Assembly (NCBI GenBank): GCA_900759435.1
Contig: CAAEVD010000073.1
Coordinates: forward strand, 1-5,738
DNA length: 5,738 nt
Source of the DNA: an uncultured Collinsella sp.
GTDB taxonomy: Bacteria > Actinomycetota > Coriobacteriia > Coriobacteriales > Coriobacteriaceae
Reading direction: 5' to 3'
The notes under the pieces were generated by a model. That model was not told where the DNA came from. It worked only from the letters and a program-made list of their open reading frames with translations, and made no database searches. The position numbers were made by a program, and so were the translations under genes. Positions within the stretch are counted from its first letter, which is position 1; each line of letters starts with the position of its first letter. Of this stretch, positions 1-5,738 are shown piece by piece.

Positions 1-191
1 AAACCGGGCTGCACACAATTCCACCATCCGGCACGCGCCGCCGAAGGCCAGGCGCAAGGTTTTCGCTCGGTCAAGTCCTGGCTCGCACGAAGAGCACATT
101 AAGTGCTCTTCGGCTCGTGCGGAATCTACGAAAACCTTGCGCCTGGCCTTCGGCGGCGCGTGCCTGCGTTGACTTTGGGCAGCCCGGGTTT
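1..191. repeat. Nested long inverted repeat (fold-back element)
   Basis: Three sets of complementary arms share roughly one centre. The main pair is 30-65 with 129-164, 36 of 36 bases complementary. An outer pair is 1-12 with 179-191, matching except for one extra G in the right arm; the left arm may continue past the window edge. An inner hairpin pairs 88-97 with 103-112 (10 bp) around the loop ATTAA. The unpaired segments between arms are 13-29 against 165-178 and 66-87 against 113-128. A transcript of either strand could fold into one long rod. No transposase, target duplication or strong T-tract is visible, so it is not an obvious insertion sequence or a standard terminator. It lies 92-255 bases past the aminotransferase stop codon and could shape the 3' end of that transcript. 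It may be a MITE-like or REP-like dispersed element; that is inference and copy number cannot be judged here. Confidence 0.8.
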
Positions 192-256
192 TCGTTGGCT
201 GACGCCCCCGCTCATAATGCTTGGGTCGGTGGGCTGATGTGCTGCATCCCTGAGGA

Positions 257-1393
257 CTACAAAGTCGAAATGAAGGTGGACAGGCGGCGGAGGCCTTCGT
301 CCAGATCTTTATCGGAGACGCAGTAGCTTAGGCGGATGTGGCCTTCGGTGCCGAAACAGTCGCCCGGGACTAGGGCTACGTTTGCTTCTTTGATGGCTTT
401 GATGCAGAAGGCTTCGCTGGTTAGGTCGAACTTTTTGATGCTCGGGAAGGTGTAGAAGGCTCCTGCGGGCTCTACCACGTCGAGGCCCATGGCGTCTAAG
501 GCCGCGAGCACGCGTTTGCGGCGGGCTCGGTAGACTTCGAGCATGGGGGTGGGGTCGACGGTCAGGGCTCGCGCTGCTGCGTCCATCTCAAATGAAACGG
601 CACTCGATACTAGGTATTGGTGTGCTTTTGCGATCTCGGCGATGACGGGGGCTGCGGCTGCGAGCCAGCCCAAGCGCCAGCCAGTCATGGCCCAGGGCTT
701 GGAGAAGCTCTCGATGACCACCGTCTGCTCGCGCAGCTCCGGGTGTCGCTGGGCAAAGCGCTCGTAGCCGTCCACATAGACGAGGCGGTTGTATACGTCG
801 TCGCAGACTACGTAGATGCCCGCCTGCTCCGCTACGCGCGCCACGGCGTCGAGCGATGCCGCGTCGAGGATGCAGCCCGTGGGATTGTTGGGCGAGCAGA
901 TGACGATGGCCTTGGTCGCCGGCGTCACGCAAGCACGAAGCGCGTCCTCGTCAATCTGAAATTGCGCAGGCTCCGTATCCAAAAAGACCGCTTTGGCGTG
1001 ATTGGCCACGACGATGCTCTCGTACAAACCAAAAGCCGGCGTGGGGATGATGACCTCGTCGCCGGGGTTGAGCATAGCCATAAACGTAGCCGACAGGGCC
1101 TCAGTCGCACCATCGGTCAGGATAACCTCGTCAGCAGAAAACGAAAGGCCCGCGTCGCCCATATATGCGGACAGCGCCTCGCGCAGGGCAGGGCGACCGT
1201 TGTTGGGCGGATAATGCGTGTCACCGCGGTCCAGCGCGGCGGTCACCTCGGCGCTAATCACGTCGGGCGTGGGAAAATCGGGCTCGCCGAGCGCAAGCGC
1301 AATGCATCCCGGATGCTGGGCGGCGAGCGCGTTGATTCGGCGGATGCCGGAGGGCTTGAGCGTGGCAAGCGAGGTATTCATGGGCAGACGCAT
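257..1393 (-). CDS. PLP-dependent class I/II aminotransferase
   Basis: A cytosolic fold-type I aminotransferase of 378 residues, the usual length for the AspC/PatA-like class I/II family. It moves an amino group from an amino acid to a 2-oxo acid through pyridoxal phosphate. Family motifs appear in order: LGEPDFPTP (35-43), DGATEAL for the cofactor phosphate (94-100), SPNNPTG (167-173), CDDVY (197-201) in place of the common DEIY, SFSKPWAMTGWRLGW (229-243) with K232 as the Schiff-base lysine, and GHIRLSY (351-357) with R354 expected to bind the substrate carboxylate. All catalytic positions are intact. The ATG at 1393 is preceded by GAAAGGA at a good distance; a second in-frame ATG four codons in lacks that spacing. 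The gene is divergent from the 1487 gene and its product has no pathway neighbour here. Substrate (aspartate, aromatic or other) cannot be read from the motifs. Class assignment is firm, substrate is open. Confidence 0.93.
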   Translation of the reverse strand: MRLPMNTSLATLKPSGIRRINALAAQHPGCIALALGEPDFPTPDVISAEVTAALDRGDTHYPPNNGRPALREALSAYMGDAGLSFSADEVILTDGATEALSATFMAMLNPGDEVIIPTPAFGLYESIVVANHAKAVFLDTEPAQFQIDEDALRACVTPATKAIVICSPNNPTGCILDAASLDAVARVAEQAGIYVVCDDVYNRLVYVDGYERFAQRHPELREQTVVIESFSKPWAMTGWRLGWLAAAAPVIAEIAKAHQYLVSSAVSFEMDAAARALTVDPTPMLEVYRARRKRVLAALDAMGLDVVEPAGAFYTFPSIKKFDLTSEAFCIKAIKEANVALVPGDCFGTEGHIRLSYCVSDKDLDEGLRRLSTFISTL

Positions 1394-1486
1394 GGCGTTC
1401 CTTTCGTAAGGGTTGCACTAGGATAGCGCGGCGGAGCGCCACCAGACGGTGTAACCTAAACGGAAACCAACCGGAAAGGAGGCGGC
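1394..1486. promoter_or_regulatory. Divergent intergenic region with both start signals
   Basis: This 93-bp gap separates the divergent aminotransferase and unknown-protein genes, so promoters for both should lie in or near it. A weak -10-like TATCCT reads on the minus strand at 1420-1425, 27 bases before the aminotransferase ATG, but no good -35 sits upstream of it. No convincing box was found for the plus strand. Ribosome binding sites for both genes are clear. The promoter role is inferred from gene arrangement more than from motifs. Confidence 0.35.
1475..1482 (+). promoter_or_regulatory. Strong ribosome binding site fixing the 1487 start
   Basis: AAAGGAGG is nearly the full complement of the 16S rRNA 3' end and lies 4 bases before the ATG at 1487. 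It supports both the choice of start and the reality of this otherwise unrecognised gene. Confidence 0.85.
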
Positions 1487-2146
1487 ATGAAGACGACCGC
1501 ACGCGGCGATGTACCAAAAACACTGCATAACATCGCGTTTGTCAGTATTCCCGAGAGCGCCGATCTTGAGTTTTTGCTCTGGGACCTGCAGGATGCCATC
1601 GCCGCCTATGCTCAGCTTTCCGGCACCACGCTCCCCCGCCCGATCGATTTGGAGGCGGATGATGGCGGTGCAGTCGATGGCATGGTGCTCGCTGTTGATG
1701 ATGCATTTGACGATGAGGCTATGATCGCCGTCGAGCAGATACTCGATCGCCTTGGAAATACAGAGACACGCATCTATGTCGTCGTCCAGGCCGCGTCCAA
1801 AAACAACAAGCAGGCGGACGAAGTTCTCGACCGCCTGTATCGGGCATGTCTTCTACGTGACCTGCCATGGTGCGACGGCGTTGTCATCTGTGCCGGCAGC
1901 GGCATCACAGCGCTTCGCCACTCCCCGCGTATGGGCCTCTTGCGTCGGCCATTTTCGGAAGCGATGGATAAGCTTGTGGGCGCTGTGCGCATGGGCTGCT
2001 CCGTTGAGCATGCGCAGCTGCTTGGCGGTGGCAATGCCGGTAGCGTCGATGCCGACGGCATGGTGCGCGCCAAGCCCGCGCTGCCCGCACCGATCTGGCG
2101 TGTCATCATGAAACGCCTCGGCACCCGCGCCCAATCAGATATCTAA
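1487..2146 (+). CDS. Protein of unknown function, possibly flavodoxin-like fold
   Basis: I do not recognise this 219-residue protein by name. It is probably soluble: no signal peptide or membrane helix is visible. An acidic N-terminal half (about 25-90) contains DLEADDGG and DDAFDDE. A hydrophobic strand IYVVVQAAS (96-104) follows, then a helix with ADEVLDRLYRAC, then a second strand and glycine turn DGVVICAGSGI (130-140), an amphipathic helix FSEAMDKLVGAVRMG (156-170), and a tail PALPAPIWRVIMKRLGTRAQ (197-216). The order strand, helix, strand with glycine loop, helix, then a Pro-rich stretch and Trp/Arg-rich helix resembles divergent flavodoxin/NADPH-dependent FMN-reductase relatives. This is a weak, fold-level impression, and no flavin-binding motif is certain. 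An excellent ribosome binding site and normal codon use argue that it is a real gene. It is divergent from the aminotransferase and its stop lies one base from that of the convergent glycosylase gene. A GNAT-like or other alpha/beta fold is not excluded. Confidence 0.8.
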   Translation: MKTTARGDVPKTLHNIAFVSIPESADLEFLLWDLQDAIAAYAQLSGTTLPRPIDLEADDGGAVDGMVLAVDDAFDDEAMIAVEQILDRLGNTETRIYVVVQAASKNNKQADEVLDRLYRACLLRDLPWCDGVVICAGSGITALRHSPRMGLLRRPFSEAMDKLVGAVRMGCSVEHAQLLGGGNAGSVDADGMVRAKPALPAPIWRVIMKRLGTRAQSDI

Positions 2147-2147
2147 A

Positions 2148-2711
2148 TTACAGAGCGGCCCAGTCAACGGCCTCGCGCCAGCGCTCGATAAGGCGTTCCA
2201 GGCGCCATGCCGCATTGGCGGGACTTGTCGACGGTAGAACGATGGCGGGCAGCCCGGTGCGTTCTTGTAGATAGCGCTTGTAGAGCCGGCCAGCTGTACC
2301 ACCGTTGCATATCACCTGCTCAATGGGAGCCACGTCGGTAATGCACTCGATATGTGCCGGCACAACGTTACGAATGCTCGCATCGCTCGAGCCCTTAATG
2401 TCGCAGCTCTCGATCACATCCCACAGGGCCACGCCGCCGTTCAGCAGCATGGCCCGCTTGGCAGCAACCGAGGCATCGAGCGTCGTGGGCTCACCGCTTG
2501 CCAAAGGATCGCCCTCGTTGGGCGGCACGGGCGCACCAAGGCACGCGGCCATCACGCGCCAAAAGCGGTTCTGCGGATTGCCATAGTAGAAGGCATTGGC
2601 ACGCGAGAGCACCGAGGGAAACGACCCCAGCACCAAAACGCGCGAGCGCTCGTCAAACACGGGCTCAAACCCATGCTCAATATGCTGATAGCCCTCGTCC
2701 GGCGCAGTCAT
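2148..2711 (-). CDS. Hypoxanthine/uracil-DNA glycosylase (UDG family 6-like)
   Basis: Predicted base-excision-repair enzyme of 187 residues that removes deaminated bases, chiefly hypoxanthine from deoxyinosine, by cutting the N-glycosidic bond. The sequence shows the expected UDG-superfamily layout: LVLGSFPSVLSRANAFYYG (26-44) carrying the GSFPS motif, then NPQNRFW (45-51) with the conserved Asn typical of the HDG subgroup, ALWDVIESC (95-103), GSSDASI (107-113), the strand VICNGGTAG (133-141), and the C-terminal motif PSTSPANA (160-167). Length matches the family. The ATG lies three bases after the TAA of the GH13 gene. A GAGGG ribosome binding site sits inside the end of that upstream gene, so coupled translation is likely. 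Its stop lies one base from the stop of the convergent 1487 gene, leaving no room for a dedicated terminator. Family is confident; the preferred damaged base is inferred from the family. Confidence 0.9.
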   Translation of the reverse strand: MTAPDEGYQHIEHGFEPVFDERSRVLVLGSFPSVLSRANAFYYGNPQNRFWRVMAACLGAPVPPNEGDPLASGEPTTLDASVAAKRAMLLNGGVALWDVIESCDIKGSSDASIRNVVPAHIECITDVAPIEQVICNGGTAGRLYKRYLQERTGLPAIVLPSTSPANAAWRLERLIERWREAVDWAAL

Positions 2712-2714
2712 GAA

Positions 2715-4091
2715 TTAGGCCCTCAGCAGATAACGCACCTCATAGGGCGCAAGTTCAAGGGAGCCTGTCAGCTCGACCGTGGGCGCATCGTCGGCAAGCA
2801 GGTCGACGAAGGAGCCGTTGAGTTCGCCGGCTCCAAAGGTATAGGGCTCGTTCACGGCATTGACCGCCACGAGCACCGTCGCGTCGTCGCAGGCGCGCTC
2901 GAACAGCAGCTGCTTGTTCTGGATCACCACGTTGCGATAGGCACCGTAGTTGAGGGCACGGGCTGCCGCGTCGTTTGCCGAGCGCAGGTGCGCGAGCTGC
3001 TTGATGAAGGCCGTCAGCTCGTTGGGCGCAGGCTCATCGAGCGCAGGTCGCAGCGCCCAGTCGCCATCGGGGCCGCCCTTTTCGCCGGCAATTCCCCACT
3101 CGCTGCCGTAGTAGACGCACGGGATGCCCGGCATGCCAAAGAGCATGCCGTAGGCGGGACGCAGGCAGAACTTGTCGGTAAGGATGCTTGCCAGGCGCGG
3201 CACGTCGTGGTTGTCGACAAACGACAGCAGGTGCTTGCCACGGTAGATGCACCAGGGGTCGCCGCCAAACTGACGGTGCAGCGAGTGCGCGATCTCGAAC
3301 ATGTTGACCGAGTTAAAGCTAGAGTACAGGCCCTTGTAGCACTCGTAGTTGGTGCAGGAGTCGAGCATCTCGTCGTTGACGATCTGGTTGTAGTCGCCGT
3401 AGAGCGTCTCGCCGATCAGCACAAAGTCGGGCTTGAGCTCACGGGTAAAGGCGTGCAGGCGGTGCATGAAGTCGCGGTCGAGCATATAGGCAACGTCCAG
3501 GCGCAGGCCGTCGACGCCAAAGACGTCGGCCCAACGGCGCACGGACTCGAGCAGGTAATCGACCACAGCGGGATTTTGCAGGTTGAGCTTCACAAGCTCA
3601 AAATGGCCTTCCCAGCCCTCGTACCAAAAGCCATCGCCATAGCAGGAATCGCCGTCAAAGCTAATGTGGAACCAGTCCTTGTACGGCGAGTCCCACTTGC
3701 GCTCCTGCACATCGCGGAAGGCCCAAAAACCGCGGCCGACGTGGTTGAAGACGGCATCGAGCACCACGCGGATGCCATGGGCATGCAGCGTGTCGCATAC
3801 GGCGGCAAAGTCGGCGTCCCCACCCAGGGGACGGTCGATATGGCGCAGGCTGCGTGTATCGTAGCCGTGGCTATCAGATTCGAGCGGTGGGTTGATAAGC
3901 ACAGCGCCAACGCCGAGTTCCTGCATGTAGTCGGCCCATTGGGCGACCTTCATGATAGGAGCATCGGGGTTGGGCGCGGCGTTGGCAGCCTGGGCGAGCT
4001 CATCCTCGGCAACGGGCGCGGCGTTTTCGCGCGGAGCCCCGCAAAAGCCCAGCGGATAGATCTGATAGAACGTCGTCTCGTATGCCCACAT
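2715..4091 (-). CDS. GH13 alpha-amylase family glycoside hydrolase
   Basis: An intracellular GH13 enzyme of 458 residues, predicted to hydrolyse alpha-glucosidic bonds in maltodextrin-type or related oligosaccharides. It starts directly with the TIM barrel (FYQIYPLGF, 8-16), with no signal peptide and no N-terminal carbohydrate-binding domain. The conserved regions are intact: DAVFNH (112-117), GLRLDVA (195-201) with nucleophile D199, GETL (227-230) with acid/base E228, and FVDNHD (291-296) with D296. The extended HGYDT (75-79) and IPCVYYGSEWG (323-333) segments also fit. A short beta domain closes the protein after about 375. An Ala/Pro-rich insert at 23-45 after the first strand looks longer than in relatives I recall. 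GGGAGG lies five bases before the ATG. It is the first gene of a probable two-gene operon with the glycosylase gene, three bases apart. Exact activity (neopullulanase, maltogenic amylase, alpha-glucosidase or other) cannot be settled by reading alone. Confidence 0.93.
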   Translation of the reverse strand: MWAYETTFYQIYPLGFCGAPRENAAPVAEDELAQAANAAPNPDAPIMKVAQWADYMQELGVGAVLINPPLESDSHGYDTRSLRHIDRPLGGDADFAAVCDTLHAHGIRVVLDAVFNHVGRGFWAFRDVQERKWDSPYKDWFHISFDGDSCYGDGFWYEGWEGHFELVKLNLQNPAVVDYLLESVRRWADVFGVDGLRLDVAYMLDRDFMHRLHAFTRELKPDFVLIGETLYGDYNQIVNDEMLDSCTNYECYKGLYSSFNSVNMFEIAHSLHRQFGGDPWCIYRGKHLLSFVDNHDVPRLASILTDKFCLRPAYGMLFGMPGIPCVYYGSEWGIAGEKGGPDGDWALRPALDEPAPNELTAFIKQLAHLRSANDAAARALNYGAYRNVVIQNKQLLFERACDDATVLVAVNAVNEPYTFGAGELNGSFVDLLADDAPTVELTGSLELAPYEVRYLLRA

Positions 4092-4126
4092 AACAGCCTC
4101 CCGGTAAGCTCAACACAACGACATCC

Positions 4127-4132
4127 ATTGTA
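4127..4132 (-). promoter_or_regulatory. Possible -10 box for the GH13-glycosylase operon
   Basis: TACAAT reads on the minus strand about 35 bases before the GH13 ATG, matching five of six consensus positions. No good -35 hexamer lies 16-18 bases upstream, so it may be weak, activator-dependent or fortuitous. Its place just past the 4163-4229 hairpin would allow expression independent of the transporter gene. Confidence 0.35.
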
Positions 4133-4156
4133 TGCCCAGCTTGTATCCTCTCCCCC

Positions 4157-4229
4157 AAAATAAGTTGCGGTGGAATAGTTCCTGCTTGGACCTTCAGAGG
4201 CCTTAAACAGGAACTATTCCACCGCAACT
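4157..4229 (-). terminator. 22-bp perfect inverted repeat, probable terminator of the transporter gene
   Basis: Arms 4163-4184 and 4208-4229 are complementary at all 22 positions around a 23-base loop. Read on the minus strand, the stem begins 15 bases past the transporter stop codon and is followed by TATTTT (4162-4157), as expected for an intrinsic terminator. The plus strand has no T-run after the stem. A perfect 22-bp AT/GC-mixed stem with such a large loop is unusual for a plain terminator, so it may be a dispersed palindromic element serving as one. Confidence 0.65.
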
Positions 4230-4244
4230 GATGAGGAAACGTGA

Positions 4245-5441
4245 TTAGGCGACAGACTTTGCGCGGCGTATGGCCGGGAACATCACCGTGATAGCGAGGA
4301 TGACGCCCACGACGGCAATCGACCCGCCCGCGAAGCCGATCCAGGCGATACCGGGACCCGAAACCACGGCTCCGCCGATCGCGGTACCCGTGCCAATGCC
4401 CAGATTGAACAGGCCCGAGAAGATCGACATGGCGACGGCCGACGAATCTGCCGGCGTGTGCTTGATGAGCTCGGCCTGAAACGCCACGTTAAAGGCCGTG
4501 GCGCAGCAACCCCACAGTGCGCAGACGGCAAGCACTGTCACGAGCGACGATGCGGCCGGCCCCATGAGCAGCAGGGCCACCGGCACGCCGGAGAGCGTGA
4601 TAGCCAAGAACGGGAAGCGATGCCCATCGAACAGGCGGCCGAACAGCCAGCTTCCGAGCAGACCGGAGCAGCCGAACGCCGTCAGCGTCATGGTGATAGC
4701 GCTTGCGTCGACATGGGCGACCTGAGCCAGGAAAGGCTCGATATAGCTGTAGCTTGCGTAATAGCCGGTCGCCATGAAGACCGTGACTGCGTAGAGCGCG
4801 ATGAGGAGCGGGTTCTTGAGCAGCTCGGGCAGCTGTCTGACGGTAAAGCGCTCACCCGCCGGCATGGCCGGGAACACCGCTGCCTGGTAGACGGCCGCGA
4901 TGGCTGAGAGGCCCCCGACCACGGCAAACGTCATGCGCCAGCCCACGGCCAAGCCAATGGCGCGACCGAGAGGCAGGCCAAAGATCTGCGCGATGGACGA
5001 GCCCGTAGCGATCATGCTGATGGCGAGCGCGCCGTGGCGAGTGTCGACCAGGCGCGAGGCCATAATCGAGGCGACTGACCAGAACACGGCATGTGCGCAA
5101 GCGACCACCAGGCGCGCGCAGACCAGGATGGGATAGGTCGGCGCCACAGCGGACAGGAACTGACCGAGCGAGAACACGGCAAGCACGCCCAGCAGCATCC
5201 GCTTAAACTCGAAACGCGAAGCGAACACCATGAGCGGCAACGACAGCAGCATGACGCCCCAGGCATAGACCGAGATCATGATGCCCGCCTGGGCCTCGGT
5301 GAGCGAGAACGACGCGGCGATATCAGTCAAAAGGCCGATGGGCATAAACTCCGACGTGTTGAACACGAACGCACAGCAGGTGAGCCCGACGAGTGGGAGC
5401 CACTGCCTGAGCGTGATGCCGTCTTGCCTTGCCTGACTCAT
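4245..5441 (-). CDS. sotB: MFS transporter, SotB-like sugar efflux family
   Basis: An inner-membrane secondary transporter of 398 residues with about twelve hydrophobic helices, in the size range of the DHA1/SotB group. SotB-type proteins export sugars such as arabinose or IPTG by proton antiport. As recalled from E. coli SotB, the shared signatures are FNTSEFMPIGLLTDIA (27-42), IMISVYAWGV (54-63), HAVFWSV (117-123), ATGSS with GLPLGR (155-160), GWRMTF (167-172) and YSYIEPF (231-237), which makes the subfamily call good; true orthology is unproven. The ATG at 5441 is chosen because GGAG lies 9 bases upstream. A longer frame opening with TTG at 5456 has no ribosome binding site, and the ATG at 5450 directly abuts GGAG. 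A good promoter lies upstream and a hairpin with a T-rich tail downstream, so it is probably a single-gene unit. Substrate is not shown; sugar export or drug efflux are both possible. Confidence 0.9.
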   Translation of the reverse strand: MSQARQDGITLRQWLPLVGLTCCAFVFNTSEFMPIGLLTDIAASFSLTEAQAGIMISVYAWGVMLLSLPLMVFASRFEFKRMLLGVLAVFSLGQFLSAVAPTYPILVCARLVVACAHAVFWSVASIMASRLVDTRHGALAISMIATGSSIAQIFGLPLGRAIGLAVGWRMTFAVVGGLSAIAAVYQAAVFPAMPAGERFTVRQLPELLKNPLLIALYAVTVFMATGYYASYSYIEPFLAQVAHVDASAITMTLTAFGCSGLLGSWLFGRLFDGHRFPFLAITLSGVPVALLLMGPAASSLVTVLAVCALWGCCATAFNVAFQAELIKHTPADSSAVAMSIFSGLFNLGIGTGTAIGGAVVSGPGIAWIGFAGGSIAVVGVILAITVMFPAIRRAKSVA

Positions 5442-5450
5442 ATATAACAT

Positions 5451-5454
5451 CTCC
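5451..5454 (-). promoter_or_regulatory. Ribosome binding site deciding the transporter start
   Basis: GGAG on the minus strand lies 9 bases before the ATG at 5441. It overlaps the region coding for the extended TTG-initiated version, which has no comparable purine-rich site upstream, so the shorter 398-residue product is preferred. Confidence 0.65.
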
Positions 5455-5474
5455 AATCATTTTGAGCGGAGGCG

Positions 5475-5504
5475 ATTATATAGCAACGGTCCCGCATCCG
5501 TCAG
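5475..5504 (-). promoter_or_regulatory. Sigma-70-type promoter for the transporter gene
   Basis: A perfect TATAAT -10 box reads on the minus strand at 5475-5480. A -35-like CTGACG (four of six positions) sits at 5499-5504 with an 18-base spacer. Transcription would start near 5468, giving a leader of about 27 bases before the ATG at 5441. The -35 falls within the apex of the hairpin at 5487-5521. Confidence 0.6.
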
Positions 5505-5521
5505 TAACGGACACGGGACCG
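5487..5521 (-). terminator. Hairpin downstream of feoB, possible terminator
   Basis: An 8-bp GC-rich stem (5487-5494 with 5514-5521) is extended, after a 2x2 CA/CA internal mismatch, by 5 bp (5497-5501 with 5507-5511) around a 5-base loop. It lies 40 bases past the feoB stop codon. The sequence after it on the minus strand, TTGCTATAT, is only moderately T-rich, so termination may be partial. A regulator-binding palindrome is an alternative reading. Confidence 0.5.
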
Positions 5522-5561
5522 AAACAATTCGATACACAGAGGTTACGCCGTCAATAAATAA

Positions 5562-5738
5562 CTAAGCCAACCCCAGCAATATGCCCGCCGAATGCACGAC
5601 AAACGCCACAATCCAGGCAACGGCGACCTGAAACGCGAATACAGCCACGGCATAGCGCGCGCCCAACTCGCTCTTGACGGCGCCGATTGCCGCCACACAA
5701 GGCGGGTACAGCAACGTAAAGACCAAGAACACGTAGGC
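5562..5738 (-). CDS. feoB: Ferrous iron transport protein B, C-terminal end (partial)
   Basis: The last 58 codons of a gene that runs off the right edge, ending in TAG at 5562-5564. The translation contains VFTLLYPPCVAAIGAVKSELG followed by a final hydrophobic helix, VAVFAFQVAVAWIVAFVVHSAGILLGLA. The L(Y/F)xPC(V/I)A(A/T) motif with a following charged AIK/VKSE segment and a last membrane helix is typical of the C-terminal membrane domain of FeoB, the GTPase-linked inner-membrane Fe(II) importer. The G domain and FeoA partner would lie beyond the window. Codon use looks like the neighbours and there is no internal stop. The short fragment limits certainty, but the motif is characteristic. Confidence 0.82.
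   Translation of the reverse strand, partial: AYVFLVFTLLYPPCVAAIGAVKSELGARYAVAVFAFQVAVAWIVAFVVHSAGILLGLA

Noticed and set aside
18..27. Shared GGTGGAAT between the minus strand near the left edge and the 4163-4184 arm
   Set aside because: Only eight bases match and the surroundings differ, so chance is sufficient; the two inverted repeats do not appear to be the same element.
3..326. Plus-strand open frame running from the left edge through the fold-back to 326
   Set aside because: It crosses the fold-back element and overlaps the aminotransferase 3' end in antisense. Its only ATG at 117 lacks a ribosome binding site, and the residues (many Arg, Ala, Pro) look like high-GC shadow coding. 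It could only count if the gene began outside the window.
617..1426. 269-codon plus-strand open frame opposite the aminotransferase
   Set aside because: Antisense to a motif-complete aminotransferase; the composition is Arg/Gly/His-rich with no recognisable domain.
2352..4163. 603-codon plus-strand open frame opposite the GH13 and glycosylase genes
   Set aside because: It is antisense to two clear families with intact catalytic motifs, shows no domain, and is the kind of long shadow frame expected in high-GC DNA.
4000..4227. Minus-strand 75-codon frame spanning the inverted repeat and the GH13 start
   Set aside because: It starts inside the hairpin arm and overlaps the GH13 start in another frame, without a ribosome binding site.
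1..5738. CRISPR array, tRNA or rRNA gene, transposase or phage genes
   Set aside because: No regularly spaced direct repeats, cloverleaf-like sequence, or transposase/integrase motifs were seen on either strand.

Overview
The window looks like a stretch of a high-GC Gram-positive chromosome, most likely a gut actinobacterium of the Coriobacteriia (Collinsella-like). This rests on roughly 60% GC, strong AAAGGAGG or GGGAGG ribosome binding sites, and gene content (FeoB, a SotB-type sugar transporter, an intracellular GH13 enzyme). No rRNA or other marker gene is present, so the assignment is inference.

Layout from left to right. Positions 1-256 hold no convincing gene. About 190 bases here form a nested fold-back whose arms include a perfect 36-bp inverted repeat. 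A PLP-dependent class I/II aminotransferase follows on the minus strand (257-1393). Across a 93-bp divergent gap, a 219-residue protein of unknown function runs on the plus strand (1487-2146). It ends one base from the stop codon of a convergent minus-strand gene for a hypoxanthine (deoxyinosine)/uracil-DNA glycosylase of UDG family 6 (2148-2711). That glycosylase gene starts three bases after the stop of a GH13 alpha-amylase-family gene (2715-4091, minus), so the two look like a translationally coupled operon. A 153-bp gap carries a perfect 22-bp inverted repeat with a T-rich tail and a possible -10 box for the GH13 operon. Next upstream is a 12-TM MFS transporter of the SotB sugar-efflux type (4245-5441, minus). 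It has a perfect TATAAT box, and its likely -35 lies inside a hairpin that sits downstream of the next gene. The right edge holds the last 58 codons of feoB, the ferrous iron transporter (5562-5738, minus).

The genes do not form one pathway. The GH13 enzyme and the sugar transporter are both sugar-related and point the same way, but a terminator-like hairpin and a possible separate promoter lie between them. I found no clear multi-gene novel system. The points most worth following are the two long inverted repeats (1-191 and 4163-4229), which look like dispersed palindromic elements; the coupling of a base-excision-repair glycosylase to a glycosidase; the unknown 219-residue protein; and the overlap of a promoter with the hairpin downstream of feoB.
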